A stretch of DNA of 64,000 nt from Cenococcum geophilum 1.58 (GCA_001692895.1 KV748197.1:1617813-1681812), one strand, 5' to 3'. Shown: positions 25,336 to 38,971, counted from the first letter of the stretch. Notes: a model not told the origin generated them from the sequence alone. Numbers and translations are program-made.

Positions 25336-28300
25336 CGTAATATAAATATAGTTTTCTATTTATTACCTTTCCGTATTTAAAAATAGTTAAAGGCGGTAAT
25401 AATATTAAGCTTAATATAGATTTTAGCTTAACTAAGCCGCTTAAAGGTCTTATATATCAGTGGTACTAGGTATTAGTTTTTAATTATAATAGCATTAAGT
25501 CCTCTATAGTTAATATAGAATTAAATACCTCCTTTTAGTTTTTTAGCGAGAAGGATAGAGGCGGCTACTAGTAATATACTAGGACAAATAAATCCTTTAT
25601 TAAGGTGCTCATTAATATACTTTTTTATAACTAGAAGTTCGTCTTTTAATATTAGGTAGGGTCTCTTATAAGTTAGCATTTTTCCTTATTTAATATTAAT
25701 GGTATAGTTATTAGGTTAATATAGGGGGAGTATATCTACGCCCTTTTATAAGCATATATTAGTAAAGTTATAGTACCTCTTAAGAAGGAGCTTACGGAGT
25801 TCTTTATTAGTAAGTCCTTTTTTAAGCTTTATAAAGTTTTTAAAGTTTAGAGGTAAAAGTCCGTAGAGTTCCGTAGGGGCGTTATTTTCTAAAAGGTTGA
25901 CTATATCTATCCTATTACTATAGAGGACGTGGTTTTATTCTTTATTAAGCTTATATAGTTATAATTAGGAAGCTACGGCAATAGTCTAGCCTTTTCTATA
26001 TACTATACGGTAAAAGGCTAAAGCACTTATATAGTAGTAGTTAGTCGTAGGTAGGGTAATAAGGGGTTTTATAGGTTAATATCCTAGGGAGTAAATAGAG
26101 GTAGTTAGGCTATGCCCTAGGCAAGTCTTTCTATAGTATTTAGAGTTAAAGGTTACTTCTCTCTTCTTCTAGTTAATAGTAGGGTTATATTATTTAAGCT
26201 AGTTTATTTTAAGGATAATAGGGTAGTTAGTAAATAGTATAATATAGGCCTAGAGTTCTTTCTAGTGCCTATTTATATCTAAGTAAAGTTATGCTATATA
26301 GGTAATCTTCTATATAGTATAACTACTATTAGCAAATTATAGGGCGCGGGCTTTAGTGAGGGGTAAGGTAAATAGGTTATAAGTATATATAAATTAGGTA
26401 TTTATAAATTTATTAATAGCTTTATAATTAATTATAGAACGGCTTTTATATTATTTTTTAGTAGTAGTTCCTATTATAGGTAAAACTATTTATTTCCGTC
26501 TATTTATTTTTATTAAGTTATCTATTAAGTAAGCTAATATATAAATCCCTTTATTATTAGGGCGTCCTAACCTACAACTTAGAGCTAGAACTTAGCGTTT
26601 TCTACTTCTATATCTAACTTTACCGCTATTACTACGTCTTTATTTTATATAGTAGTAGTATATAGTAATATATTTAGTATTTAGTGTATTAGGCTAGGTA
26701 TTAGGCGGCGGCTACTAAACCTAGCTATTAGGTAGTTTAGATTATTATAATAGCAGCCTTCTTAATAGCATCTATAGCAGCGTCTTAGTTTCTAGAGTAG
26801 CTCGCGCTCTCTATTTAGGAGTTTTTATAAAAAGGTTAGTATAGAGAAATCAGTATTAGCTCTAGTAGCACTTAAGGTAGTAGGCGTTAGTAGCTTAGTA
26901 TGTATAGGTTTAGTAGGCCCAGAAGGCTTCTATAGAGAGGTCTTTAGGTAAAGGTTAGTAGTAGTAATCCAATTTAGTTATCGTTTAATCTTCTATAGAG
27001 CTGCTACTATATTATAAACATCGTTATAGTTATAGCTGCTAGCTGCGTAACTAAGGCGATAAGTAACTTTTTTAAGGAGGTCCTCCTAGTCTTTAGTATT
27101 ATTTTAGGTAAGGGCTTTAGTATATTCCTAGAATTTAATATAAAATTTATTAAATAATTTAGTAGGGTTTATCTTTAGGGCACGTAGTTTAGCTCGGCTG
27201 GTAGCTAATAGGTTATAGTTAGAGTATATTAGGTTAAGATTATTAAGGACTTTTTAGTAGGACTACTACTTCTAGGGGCTATTAGTCTCCTATTAGGCAA
27301 AGAGTCTATTAAATAGTATACCCTTTATTCGCCTAATAATATAACTAATCTTAGTATCTTTTATAGGAAAAAGGTAGGCGCTCTAGGTTAGTTTCTCGCG
27401 GATTTATATCTTTTAGTAGCTATATTTCTTATAGTTTCCCTAAAAAACTAGGGGATTAGGGTAACGTATATTAGACCCTATAGTAGTAGCTAAGGTTTAA
27501 TTATTATAGCTTTTATTATTACTGCTTTAGTAGGGGTTCCTATTAGGTAAAGCTACTTAGCGCTAACCCTCTATTAAGCGTTAAGTAGGTAAAGTTGCTA
27601 GGGGTAAAGAGACTTAGGTAGTGTAATATACAGTAAAGAGGTGTCTAGCGTTATTACAAATATGCTTATTAAGCTAAAATTATAGGTATTTAATTATGCC
27701 GTCTTTTTTAGCAACTATAGCAATAAGTATAATCTTAGCCTTCTTTAACTATTAGACGTCGCGTTTAGATATATAGAGGTTATCTTTAGTCTCTTAGCGT
27801 ATATTGTCAGCGAGCGCCTTATAAGCTTATAGGTCTTAAATAATATCGCGATTTTAGGTAGTACGCATTTTAGCTTATATAAGCTTTAGGTAGTAGTTCT
27901 ATAGAAGGTAGTAGTATTTATTAGGTTCTTATGCTACCTTTTTTGTAAATATCTTAGCGTCTTATATTTTAATTTTAATAGGTAATAGCTCTTCCGCTTG
28001 CTTATCCGTAGTTATATAGTTAATAAAAGATAAGATATTATTAATATCTACCTTATTAAGGTCGTTATAATCTTTTAAGTTACTAGGCTTCCCTTTAGGG
28101 GTTAAGGCTAGGGCTAATAAGTTAAATTCTTCTGGGGTTAATTGGCGGCGTAGGTTAAGTATAGGTATTGGATTATTCTTTAAGTTTAATATAATAGCTA
28201 ATAAGGAATATTATCTTACTATTATAGGTTCCTTAGAAGTATAAAGTAGGGTAACTTATAAATACGCTGCTTTTAGTAGCGCCTGCGGTATTATAAAGAC

Positions 28301-28543
28301 GTAGAATTAGTTATAGGCTAAGTATTAGTAGTAAAAAAGGCGTAACGTAATGTTATAGGACGGGGGTGGTAGCTATAGAGCGTATGTATTTAAGGAGTCT
28401 ATAAGATATTACGTAATTAATTGTAAGGGTCAAGGGCGTAAGGAGGTTATATACCTACGCGTAGCTAATATAAACTATACATAAGGTGTATACAAGAGCA
28501 CGGGGTTCTCCTATAGAGGCCCTTATAGTAAAGTTCCGTAACA
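25336..28543 (-). mobile_element. Gypsy A second copy: gag to reverse transcriptase, minus strand
   Basis: Collinear with 14910-18062. Differences are nearly all C/T or G/A and mostly make this copy more AT-rich. About 45 bp near 28050 are present here and absent from the first copy. The LTR edge TGTTACGG is at 28543. The left edge falls inside reverse transcriptase, before the YLDD site, and is created by gypsy D. No open frame survives. Confidence 0.8.
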
Positions 28544-28619
28544 ATTATATAATTACTTAAAATTTTATCTATTAATATATATTATTTATATATATTATTA
28601 TACTATTATACTATTATAA

Positions 28620-28800
28620 TGTTGGGAATACAGGCAAGTTGCCATCATGCGAGGTAAGTTGCCGTTACGTGTCGCCGCGGCACTAGCGTGGCGAGAAGCC
28701 TTAAGCTCCTCGCCCTTTCTTAAGTAAGAGGAATATAGAATAACAATTATCATACTACCTATGACTTGTATATACGTAATATTACGTAATATTACTAATA
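28620..28800 (+). repeat. Copia E 5' LTR
   Basis: Begins tgttgggaata and ends actaata, derived from accaaca. It contains repeated gcaagttgccgttacgtg-type blocks, each carrying an acgtg core. It matches 34302-34482 and 59457-59677. Confidence 0.85.
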
Positions 28801-31800
28801 CTAATTAGTAGTTAACTTTACTGTTATACCACAGAACAGCTAGGTATTCCACTAAGAAGAGACGAGCCACTATACTAGTGCTACTTATGCTAGAAAAAGC
28901 TGTCTTTTAAGGTTAAAACTAGTCCTAACCCTTAAATAGAACTCTTCTATAAATCTAAGGATCTAAAAAGCTAGAACTAGTCCTAAGCCTTTCCTAGATT
29001 ATAGATTCTTACGTCTATTATATAGAATAATACGCTTTATAAGTCCTTGTAATTTAAGGCTAGAACTAGTCCTAAGCCCTATAATTACAGATTCTTATTA
29101 TAAACGCGTATTAAATAATAATCCCTATACCAATAATATATCCCTTCCTCTAAAAATATAGCTACTCTAAACGATTGGAAAGACTCCTTACTACTAAGGG
29201 TAGCTAAGTATATAAAACTTATTAATAAAGATTAGGACGAATTCGCCTTTAATATAACAACTTATACTATAAAACGGGTTAATGGCTTTCTCCTATACTA
29301 TATTATATTCTACTAAAATAAACACTATGCCGATTTATAACTATGGGAGTATTTTAGAGAGTATTTTATAGGATGGACTGCTAATACCTAGGCACTTAGC
29401 AATGTTAATATTGTTTAGGATTTTTAAGACTTCCTCTATAGAAATAGGGTATATATTACTAAGAACAGTAACCTAATTACTAGTAATATTTAGGCCGTTA
29501 TTATTAGTATAAAAGAACTAGTATAGACAGAAGCTAAGATTATACGTTAACTACGGAAACCTAGAACTAACCTATATTCTTTAGAGGGCAACTTTAATTT
29601 ATATTAAAACCCCTAGAACGCTAATCCCCTATTAGGAGGTACCCTCCCACCTAGAGGTGCTCTTCCTTTACCTCCTCTACTGCCTCTAACTCCTCTATCC
29701 TAGCTAACCAGCAAACCTCTATTATAAGAAGTTATGAATTTAATAAAGGTATATTTGGACGAAGAGAAGAAGTTTAGAGGAGAACTATACGATATACTCG
29801 GAATAAAACTATAGGTCTTTTATAACTGTTATAATAAAGTTAAAATTTAAGGCTATTAGTACTATTATGCTTTCTCTACTATGTTAAAGGGACGGGCAGC
29901 GATATTTTATTATAACTATATTGTGGGTAGAAACTATAGCTTTAATATAATACTTTAGCTTATTAGAGCCCACTTTAAGACTAATAAGAATTGCTAGCTT
30001 TATATATCTAAATGGCAGAAGACTATATTTTAAAGAGTTATCACTTCTAACTTAATAAAGACTTATTTAGAGTACCTTTAAATACTCTTTAATAAACTTT
30101 AGAAAATCTAATATAGCCTTACTAAAACTTACTAAAATGAGAATAGCCTAAGGGACTAGGTTATCTTAGCCTGCTATAGCGTTCCTAAGTGTAATTTGGC
30201 GCTATATAAACCTATAAATATATTTAAAGGAGTATATACTAAGCTACGCTTTGCTATAGGTACTGTAATATAAATATAAGAATCTTAATAGTTTTATACC
30301 GAAAACCCTACCTAATTAAGTATTTCTAACCAATACGATTATAACTAGATTAACTAAATATATGGTGGCCNTAGTAGGGAATATAGTAAAGGATACGATT
30401 AACGTTAACTATAAGGTAATCGTGGAGGTCCTCGTAGAGGTTTATTTTAAAGTGCTATATTTATAAGAAGCCAAATTGCTAGTTAACTAGGTATTCTCTT
30501 AATAAGCGAAAGAAGGTATATAATAATTTTCGCCAGAGTATATAAAATGTTAAAAATTGTAAGGTTACTATAGCCTACTTTTAAAGCTTCCTAGTTTAAT
30601 ATAAAGGCGTAAAAGATCTTAAGGGTAAGGTTAATAAGGTTAAATAGCTCCTTATAGATATAGAAATNNAGGACTANTCTNCTAACTAATACTTTACTAA
30701 GTATNGTAAGGTANATNGTATATAAACCGTTACTATTCTTAATAACTAATCTACGCTCTATTCCGTTATGAAATTAGATATCTTTAATAAACTAAAAGAG
30801 AGTTCTGCGTTTTCCTTTAATAACAGATACTCGGCGAACATCTTTTATAGTATTATGCCGGATATAGGAGCCGCAGGAGTATCTATAGTAGGAGAACCTT
30901 AAGTTTAAGCTCTTTAGTAGCTTAATAGCTTTGTTTAGATTAACTAATTAATAGTAGGCTAATATACGATTTGTTTTGGTAAAGGTACTGCGATTTCTCT
31001 TAGCATAATTAGGGTCTAAACCCCTTTAGGATATATTACTTTCTACGTTATTTCCGCAAATACTTTGTTTCTATTCTATATTAAGGATATAGATAAATTA
31101 GGCGTTAAGCTTAATAACCTTAAGAATATACTTATATAGGGAGATAATTAGGTGCCTGTTATACGTAAGTAGGGTTACTCTTAGTTGCTTCTTTAATAAC
31201 TAGAAAAGAGTATTACTTAAAGCTATTTAACTAAGTTAGAGTTACGCTAACTATACTGTTGTTTTGGTTACCTATTAGTTTACTAATTACTTAGGGTTCT
31301 CTAGTAAGTAGGCTATAAGGTTAAAATTAAGGCAATTAAATATCTTATAAAGTACTGCTATTACTACTAAATAAACTAGAAGTCCCCTAGCCGATTTAAG
31401 TTTACCCTTAAAGATAACTATAACTTTAACTTCTATATTATTATTAACGTTATATATCTTAGCGGTAAACTAGTACTTTAAGTTATTAACTTCTTAACCT
31501 CCTTCTAAGCCGTACGTTTCTTAAAGGATATATTAGCTAGGAATGTATAGGATACCCTTTAATTATACTAGATTAATATTTACCTAGGACCCCCTAATTA
31601 AATCGTCTATAATATAGGAAAGAACTTCTTATTTATAGAGTTTCGATAATAGATAAAGGTAATGGTAATTAAGGTTAAGGAAGTCCCCGTTAAGGTATAT
31701 AATAGTATTAAAAAAGTAAAGTAATATTACACGCTATTACGCCGCGTATATAAGATTATTTCTTTAGAACTAGAGGGCGCTAATAAAGAGCTTATCCTGT

Positions 31801-34301
31801 AAATAGCTGTTAAGGCTATTAACAACTCCGCTGGCCTAGATGGGCTCGTACCTATATTACTAGTCTTTAGCGCCTACCCTTAAATAACTAACAATTCTTT
31901 ACTATCTCCCTCTACTATATAATAAGCTAAGGCTATTTATAAGGTAATAAAGGAGGTATAATGTCTTTACGCTACACGTTAGGTTAACGATGTATTAGGA
32001 ATAAGAAATGGCCTAAACACCTTAACTATACTTAATCTGCTACTTCAGTCTAAGGTACGTATATAGCGTAAAAAGGGAGGGTAGTTAGGCCTATATTAAC
32101 TTATTATAATTAATAGTTAAACTTATACTATTTAGATGCCTTATAGACCTACTTAATTCTATTTAACTGTTATTAAGCCTTATTATAAAGATAATAATTC
32201 TAAGCCTTTATAGGATGCCCTAGAAGATGCCCTAGAGGAGAACTATAATTAACGTACTTTAGAAGGCAACTATAATCCCAATATAATTATAGTAGATACG
32301 CTATAACTATAACGCGGTAGAGGTCGCCTAAAGGGATTATAAAATCGCTAATATCTTATTAATTTTAAAGAATAATTTATTGCCGCTATTAAGAATAGAG
32401 TTAAGTTATTAATAGCCTTTATAACAGCTAAAGAGAAGGCTAACTTTAAGCTTATAAAATAGCTCTAAAAGGAAGGTTATATTATAACCCTAGGAGCTCC
32501 TTTCTAAGTATCTAATAAGTAGGAGATTAACGGTCTTATTGCAAGAAGAGTTTTTAAATTTAAAAAATATAACCCTATTAAGTTTAATAAAGTTTATATC
32601 TTTAAGTTAAGGATAGTTAATAAGATTAAGGGCAAGGCTACTAACGCCCTATTTAAGAAATTAAGGCTTATTATCTAAGGTTATAATAACAATAGTAAGG
32701 AGATAATTCTTATATAATCTCCTATAATTTAACAAGCTAGTTAACAAGTTATTGTTATATTAGCTCCCTCCCTAATAAAGAATAAAATGGCGGTCTATTT
32801 ATAAGATATTACTTAGGCCTATACCCAATTAGAGACACACCTTTAGCGCCTAATATTAGTACACCTTTTAGAGTAAATTCGCCACTAATATCCTAAAGAT
32901 ATAATTATAGTTATTCTTAAGCTATTATACGGAATCGCAGAGGTAAGAACTTATTAGTAGGCTACTTATAGCAAGCACTATAAAGAGAAGCTTTTAATAA
33001 CTATATCTATATTTAATCTCTGCTTCCTTATTATAGCCATAGGAACTCCATTTAGAATTGTTGGCATATAGACTAATAATATAATTATCTTAGGAGATGA
33101 CTAATCCCTAGCTCTTAAAGAAGGTAAGCTAGTAAAGGTAAATCTTATAGTAAAGCTAAAAGAAAAGCTTAATTGAATAACACTATTACTCTTTAATAGA
33201 TGCATCCTCTCCCTAAATAAGGATTCCATTACTTTATGCCAGAAGGGTTAAGGTAAGAAGATTAATATTATTAACGTTAATTCTCTAAAGTAAGGATATA
33301 TAGAGCAACGTGCTTATAGAGCTTATATTGCTTCTATCTATTAACCTAAGGCTTTATTTAATCTCTTTATTACTACTTAACACTAGGAACTAACTAAGGA
33401 TGACGTTTTTACCCTAAATAAGCGTCTTTCCTAGTAAATAAACCATCTTAATTAGGGACTACTCTATATACCTATTAATCTTCCCACCGCTAAGCTCTTT
33501 ATATTTATTAATGAATTATTTATAAATAATAAAGATATTAGCTCCTAGCTAGGATATAAGATTATTATCGCAAACGAATCTACTAGAGAGAATAACTTTA
33601 TAATCCACAGTAATCTTATCTATTAGAGCTTAACTAAAAGTAAGCGCGTTTTAGCATTAGAAATATATAGAATGGTTAGCGGAGTTAATATAGTAATTGT
33701 AATTAGAACTACCCTAAAGATAATTATAGATTAACTCGAACTTCCTATTATCCCTATAATCGTATACACTAACTTATATTCCCTTTATAAGTGTTTAGTT
33801 AAGCTTAGCACTATAAAGGAGAAGCGCCTTATAATTAATATTATAGTACTTTAGCAATTCTATAAGCGTTAAGAACTCTTTAAGATTTAATAAATTAATA
33901 GCTAAGATAACCCGGTAGATATAATAATAAAGGTAAACCTAAATAAGGCACTAGAGATATTTATTAATATAAATATTCTATATATATAAGTTAAAGGTTA
34001 AGTTAAAAGGGAGTAGGAGTATAATATTCTATAAACCCTGACTTAAACTAGCTAATTAGGATTTTCTATCCCTAGGATAGAAAATTGCTATTAGCTCGCT
34101 TACTACTAGCGCCTTAGCGGCCCTCCTAATAAGATATCTACTATAACTCCTAAGTAAGAAAGCACTACGTATTAAAAGGCAAATTTTAGGATAGTAAGAC
34201 TTATATTATAATGGCAATAGTAAGAAAGGAGGATTAATATTTATTATACTAGTCGAGTGGTATATATATATAGATAGCAACCGTAAAAAAAGAGTTACTA
34301 G

Positions 34302-34482
34302 TGTTGGGAATATAGGCAAGTTGCCGTTACGTAAGGCAAGTTGCTATTACGTGTTGCCGCGGCACTAGCGTAGTGAGAAGCCTTAAGCTCCTTGCCCTTT
34401 CTTAAGTAAGAGGAATATAGAATAACAATTATTATACTACCTACAACTTATAGATATATAATATTACCTTATATTACCAATA
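34302..34482 (+). repeat. Copia E 3' LTR
   Basis: Same length as the 5' LTR and aligned end to end, with C/T and G/A differences. The flanks share only ataa, which in such AT-rich sequence is weak support for a target duplication. Confidence 0.85.
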
Positions 34483-34564
34483 ATAATAATTTTAATAACT
34501 TAATATATTATTATATACTAACTATACTATATAAAATTATAATAAATAATTATAAATAGGGGTT

Positions 34565-36000
34565 TAGGTAGACGCTAAGCTAAACTGGAACGCACATATC
34601 ACACAGGCGACTTACAGGGGAGCAGCGGCATTCGCAGCGGCATTACGAATCACAGCATCAACCTAGGGTCCCTTATTTAGACGCACACGACTACTATATA
34701 TAGCAGTAGTAAGGCTAGCAATACTATACGGCGCCCAGATCTGGGGCATAGAACTAAACAGCAAACCATTAGTAAAAAGCTCCTTAGCACTACTAGAGAA
34801 GCTATAAAACTAATGCCTACGCAGAATTACAGGGGCCTATAAAAGGATACCACGCGCCGCAATAGAACGCGAAGCAGTAGTACCGCTACTAGACGTATAT
34901 ATAGAAGCAACTACTATATAGAGGGCTTCCACAGTATAAGGCCACCCAGTAGAGAAGGAGATACGCTAGACAGTAGAGCGTATACGAAGAGAGAGGGCCC
35001 CCTAAAGAGGAGTAAGGGCCCCCCAAAGAGGAGCGAGGGCCCCCTAAAGGGGCGCCGCGCCCAAGCTCATAAGCTAAGAAGTCCTCCGCCTATAAGCGGC
35101 AGAGAAAGAACAGGAAATATAAGAGCTACTATAATACCAAGCGGAGACCCAGCGCCACGCCGGCAGAGCACTACGACAATAACAGAGGATAGGGGGCCAC
35201 TAATATAAGTAGAGGTCTACTATATGCATCACAAGATAGGCAGATATTAAGTAAAAACGATAATAGAAGAAGGCGGCGAAAGCGCAGAAAGGAACTATGT
35301 GGAGCACCCTATAGATAATACTAACTCTCCCCCTATACAAAGGATAGACAAAGGCAGAATTTATAGCCGCCTTTCTATTACAGACAGAGGTCCTAGGACT
35401 AAATGCATGGCTAGTAAGCATCTATATCCTAAACACTACACCACACTGTACGTGCGGATGGCCTATATAGTTAGTGCGCTATATAATACTTTTCTACAAC
35501 CACTATACGGTAAGAGACTAGCTATTTACTAGGGCGGGCATAAATAACATTACCTAAATACTATCTATAAGTAGGGGCCTATATATAGCAGCATAATAGT
35601 TTATAGGCTAAGGAGTCCTCTAGTAGTTCCGGATAGCGTATAAGATCTATTAGGAGGATACTGGAGGATACGCCCTTTTCCAGCCCCTTAGGGACTAGAC
35701 ACCCTTGCTAAGCTAAAGACGGCTTATAGGCGACCCACTAGACCCTCCTACTACCCCCTAAACCTTCTAAGATACCTTAAAAGCATAGTATAAAAGGTAG
35801 ACACATTATAAAGGAAAATAGGCTAGGCGTAGGCAGAGTATATAAGACTAGCTAGAAGGACAAACCTAGGTTTTTTCCCTTATTAGGGACTTTTTCTTAT
35901 AAATAGAAGGTAGAAGCCTGTATAGACTTAATAAAGGGACCGAATCGGGCAATAAATAGAACAAATAATAAATAATTATAATAATTCTTCTTTAATTAAC
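34565..36000 (+). pseudogene. Tad-like LINE: 5'-truncated reverse transcriptase C-terminal part
   Basis: The plus frame from about 34565 to 35000 reads HITQATYRGAAAFAAALRIT, then LLYIAVVRLAILYGAQIWG and LRRITGAYKRIPRAA, with only a few stops. These are the conserved blocks after the catalytic core of ascomycete Tad-type non-LTR reverse transcriptases. The next kilobase could hold the RNase H domain but is too broken to align by eye. GC is higher than in the gypsy blocks, so RIP is milder. A repeated gggccccctaaagagga motif occurs at 35007-35060. The start directly after the copia E 3' LTR flank fits the usual 5' truncation of LINEs. Confidence 0.7.
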
Positions 36001-37526
36001 GTCTGATACAGATGCTATCTAGCCCCACGTAGACTACTCCGTATATAAGGGAAAAGTAATATTAATGGGAAAAAACCCTTGCTGCTAGGGGGAGGGAAAA
36101 CCCTATAAGCCACCTCAGTAGGATAAAAAACCCCGATTTGCCATGTCCGTCTATAGCGGCGGCCCTATAGGCCTACGGCTACATCCTATCCTCCTTAGAT
36201 GTTTAAACTCCTTAGGAACCACTGCTTCCTTCTCTAGCTTATCTAAGCTAGGGTTTACTACGTCCTAGCTAGGCCTTACTAATTAATTGCTGTATTATTA
36301 TTGTTTCTTATATCTTAGCCATCCCCTATATACTATCTCTTGTTTAACCATTGCTATATACGCCATGCCTTCCCCCCCCCTAGGGCCTATTAAAGGCGTA
36401 AGGGGGATTTATCCGTTCTACTATCCTAATACTAAAAGCCAAAAGCGGGATGTGTGTACCTGGGTATCTTTTATGCCTAGGCCCCAGTCACTAGGCCCTC
36501 TCTAGGGATACTACTCTGTTAAGAGGAGACAAGGAAAACCATACGGGGTTATATCCGGCTGTTGCTTTAGTAGTATTACGGCAGTACGGTAAGTAACCGC
36601 ATGCTCCACGGGCGATCGCCTTAGGGGTTAGGAGGGGCCGTATATTTGCTTGTTTGTTTACTTATTTACATTTACTCGTTTATTAATATAAGAGGTTGTT
36701 AATGCTTTCTATTAGGGGTTAGGGGATACTATTGAATACTATATATCCATGTTAGATCGTATAGGTGCCCTAGATAGGAGAACAGTAGTGGTTATTATAT
36801 TGTAGAGGGCCAACAGTAGTGGTTTTTAAGATCTTACCATCTGAAAATTTTTTACTACCGCCCTTAACGCCCATAACTACCACTAGGTCTTATCCGCACG
36901 CTATATAATGTCTTTACGTTGGCTCTAGATCTAAACTTTAAAGACTAGGTTTATAGCCGTCACCACGTATAGGTACAGAGTCTGTTTTTAACGGCTAATA
37001 AATAATTATAAATATAGTAATAATATATAAGTTTATTTTAATAATTTACTAATCTACTAAATTTTTATTACATTTTTATGTTAATAATAGCATTATAGAT
37101 TAATTTTATATATATAAGTGATTTATTATAAATATATAGATATATAAAAAAATATAAAAAATATAAGAAAGTTGATTTTTAAATAGTAAATAGCTTATTT
37201 ATTACTATTTTTAATAAAAAGTTAACTAAAATTAATAAAAAAATAAAAAAATATAAATTTTAAAAAAAACTTTTATAAAATTAATTTCTATATATTAAAT
37301 TATTCATTAGGGGGGTATTAGTTGGGGATAAACAGTGTCTCGCTTAGGGGTGAGGCACGTTAAATAGGCATGGCGAGAAATGTGTGTAGAGTTCTTGAGG
37401 ATAAATGTACGGAGCTTGATTGCTCGAGAAGATATCTATAAAGTGACCCTCGCATTGACCGTGTGCGTCGCCGAGTTCTTAAGACTGCCTCCTAACCCCT
37501 ACCAACTTTACTTAACCTAGTTAGTC
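36001..37526. other. No gene recognised; AT-rich right half
   Basis: The left half (to about 36950) has moderate GC and short open stretches that look accidental, perhaps LINE leftovers. From 36990 to 37310 the sequence is extremely AT-rich. No terminal repeats or motifs were identified. Confidence 0.4.
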
Positions 37527-37528
37527 TA

Positions 37529-37955
37529 ACGTGTTTCACCACTCATTCGTCAACACTAGTCACTCGCCAACCCCAAAAACCCATCAAAAATCGGAAAAAC
37601 TGCACCTTAATATCTCGACAACGGCTTAATAATAAATTGCGAAATTTTATAATTAGCCTTTTATATATATTTTAAACCTCTTATTAAATTTAAAAAGTAA
37701 TCTATTAAGTGGCTTTAGAGATATTGCAATTTAGCTTAAAATTAGGGGCTAAAACTTAATATCTTAATAACGGCCAGGCTTATTACGCTAGAACTTTATT
37801 AAAAGTTTTAAATATAGATATAAAAGGCTAGTTATAAAATTTCGTAATTTATTATTAAGCCGTTGTCAAGATATTAAGGTGCAGTTTTTCCGATTTTTGG
37901 TAGGTTTTTAGGGTTGGCGAGTGACTAGTGTTGACGAATAAGTGGTAAAACACGT
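37529..37955. mobile_element. Foldback MITE with TA target duplication
   Basis: The first and last roughly 150 bp are inverted copies of each other, starting acgtgtttcaccactc on the left and, inverted, acgtgttttaccactt on the right. TA dinucleotides directly flank both ends, the target duplication of Tc1/mariner-type transposases. There is no coding capacity. The arms differ mainly by C/T changes, the right arm being more mutated. It is probably a non-autonomous element mobilised in trans. Confidence 0.8.
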
Positions 37956-37957
37956 TA

Positions 37958-38617
37958 TAGGTACTATTCCCTTTATCTAGGTTACAGTTAAACTAGGTTG
38001 CTTTGTATATAAGAAAAGGGTAAAAGGTGGTAGAAAAATGTGTTTCACGTTACTTCTGGTCCGCGCATACGCCTGCCGCCCTTAAACTCTACTTAACTTA
38101 CTTGTTACCTAAATATGCCTAAATAAGGGCTTGGTAGCCGTATTCACTATTAGCGGGGGTCTAAAATCTAGCTTAAGTAATCTAGCCAATTTAACGGCTT
38201 TGATTGAGAGCCTAATATAGCTGTCTAAGCAATTGTCAGATAACTCATATAGAGCTATTCATTGATGAAATGGGTTGATTGATTGATGATCTTGATCGTT
38301 GGACCTAGGGCCCCTGGGCTTAGACGAAGATATTTACAATGCACGTGACCCGTGCACGTGACTCGTGCACGTCCTGCGCCTCCAAGAATACAGATTATCT
38401 GACAGCAATCCAGACGTTGGGAATTTAGTGACGTCCATTTTCATTACGTCGTGTAATATGAGGATTTGTCGATCCAGGTCGGATTTTGATGACCACCCTG
38501 TTCCTGTTCTAGCTGCCTACCACCTTATGACATCATACTATTTCTATTACCTTTCTATTACCTATTACCCAATGTCGATCAAGAGGCTATGAGGTAACGG
38601 TTTCAAATCGACGTTAG
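37958..38617. other. Transition into normal-GC island; no gene recognised
   Basis: Composition changes from AT-rich to balanced. A GATT run lies near 38270 and a repeated gtgcacgtgac(c/t)c block with CACGTG cores at about 38339-38371. The one 75-residue open frame here has no recognisable feature. Confidence 0.4.
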
Positions 38618-38726
38618 TGTCGACGTCAGTCTTTGCCACCTATCTAGTGTATATAGTAAGGCTCTAGGGCCTCTTGCAATGAGACAGAGTCATCATTCTT
38701 TTTATCTTTTGGTCTTCCGATCGACA
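38618..38726 (+). repeat. LTR fragment of the TGTCGA family
   Basis: Runs from tgtcgacg to gatcgaca and shares with the LTR at 40338-40546 the stretch around ggctctagggcc, then agacagagtc and atcattctt. It is shorter than the other copies (109 versus 191-209 bp), so it is probably internally deleted. No target duplication is visible and no RIP signature is seen. Confidence 0.55.
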
Positions 38727-38901
38727 GGATTTAAGTTACCCACGGGAGACCGCTCAACGCGCCGGTACACGTACAAATAATCGAAAATATAGGGCAATTG
38801 ATATGTCTCTGCTTGGTTCCTACGGGGATCTATGTTTACTTAACCTAAGAAAATAATAATTGGGCACGGCGATGAGCAAATCAGTGTGGTTTTGGATAAA
38901 T

Positions 38902-38971
38902 CTTATCGCGATAAGTTGCAATGGATATCCTTATCGCGATAAGGATATCCATTGCGTTTTATCGCGATAAG
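38902..38971. repeat. Subterminal palindrome cluster in the hAT MITE
   Basis: Three copies of (c/t)ttatcgcgataag lie at 38902, 38930 and 38958, exactly 28 bp apart. The middle one is the centre of a perfect 38-bp palindrome (38918-38955). hAT transposases bind clustered subterminal motifs, so these are candidate binding sites. That role is inferred. Confidence 0.85.

Larger units (their letters stand above)
28620..34482 (+). mobile_element. Copia E: Ty1/copia retrotransposon with both LTRs
   Basis: Two 181-bp LTRs flank one decayed plus-strand polyprotein. Gag ends in a zinc-knuckle remnant (KCYIYKKPNC, about 30450-30480; the second Cys is now Tyr). The protease site DIGAAG is at 30861-30881 (usual D-T/S-G-A-A). 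Integrase follows, and the reverse transcriptase remnant near 33060 carries TNNIIILGDD where copia has a double Asp. RNase H at about 33770-33930 reads TNLYSLYKCLVKLSTIKEKR and DNPVDIIIK, which matches the S-L-Y-x-C-L-V-K-L-G-T-T-x-E-K-R and D-N-P-A-D-A-x-T-K blocks of fungal copia. Dozens of TAG/TAA codons kill it. Ambiguous bases occur at 30371 and 30668-30718. Confidence 0.9.

Noticed and set aside
28611..34487. Target-site duplication of copia E
   Set aside because: Only ataa matches on both sides in very AT-rich sequence, so it is not convincing.
35200..35532. Two short opposite frames of 73 and 77 codons
   Set aside because: They lie within the LINE relic without recognisable motif, so chance frames are likelier.
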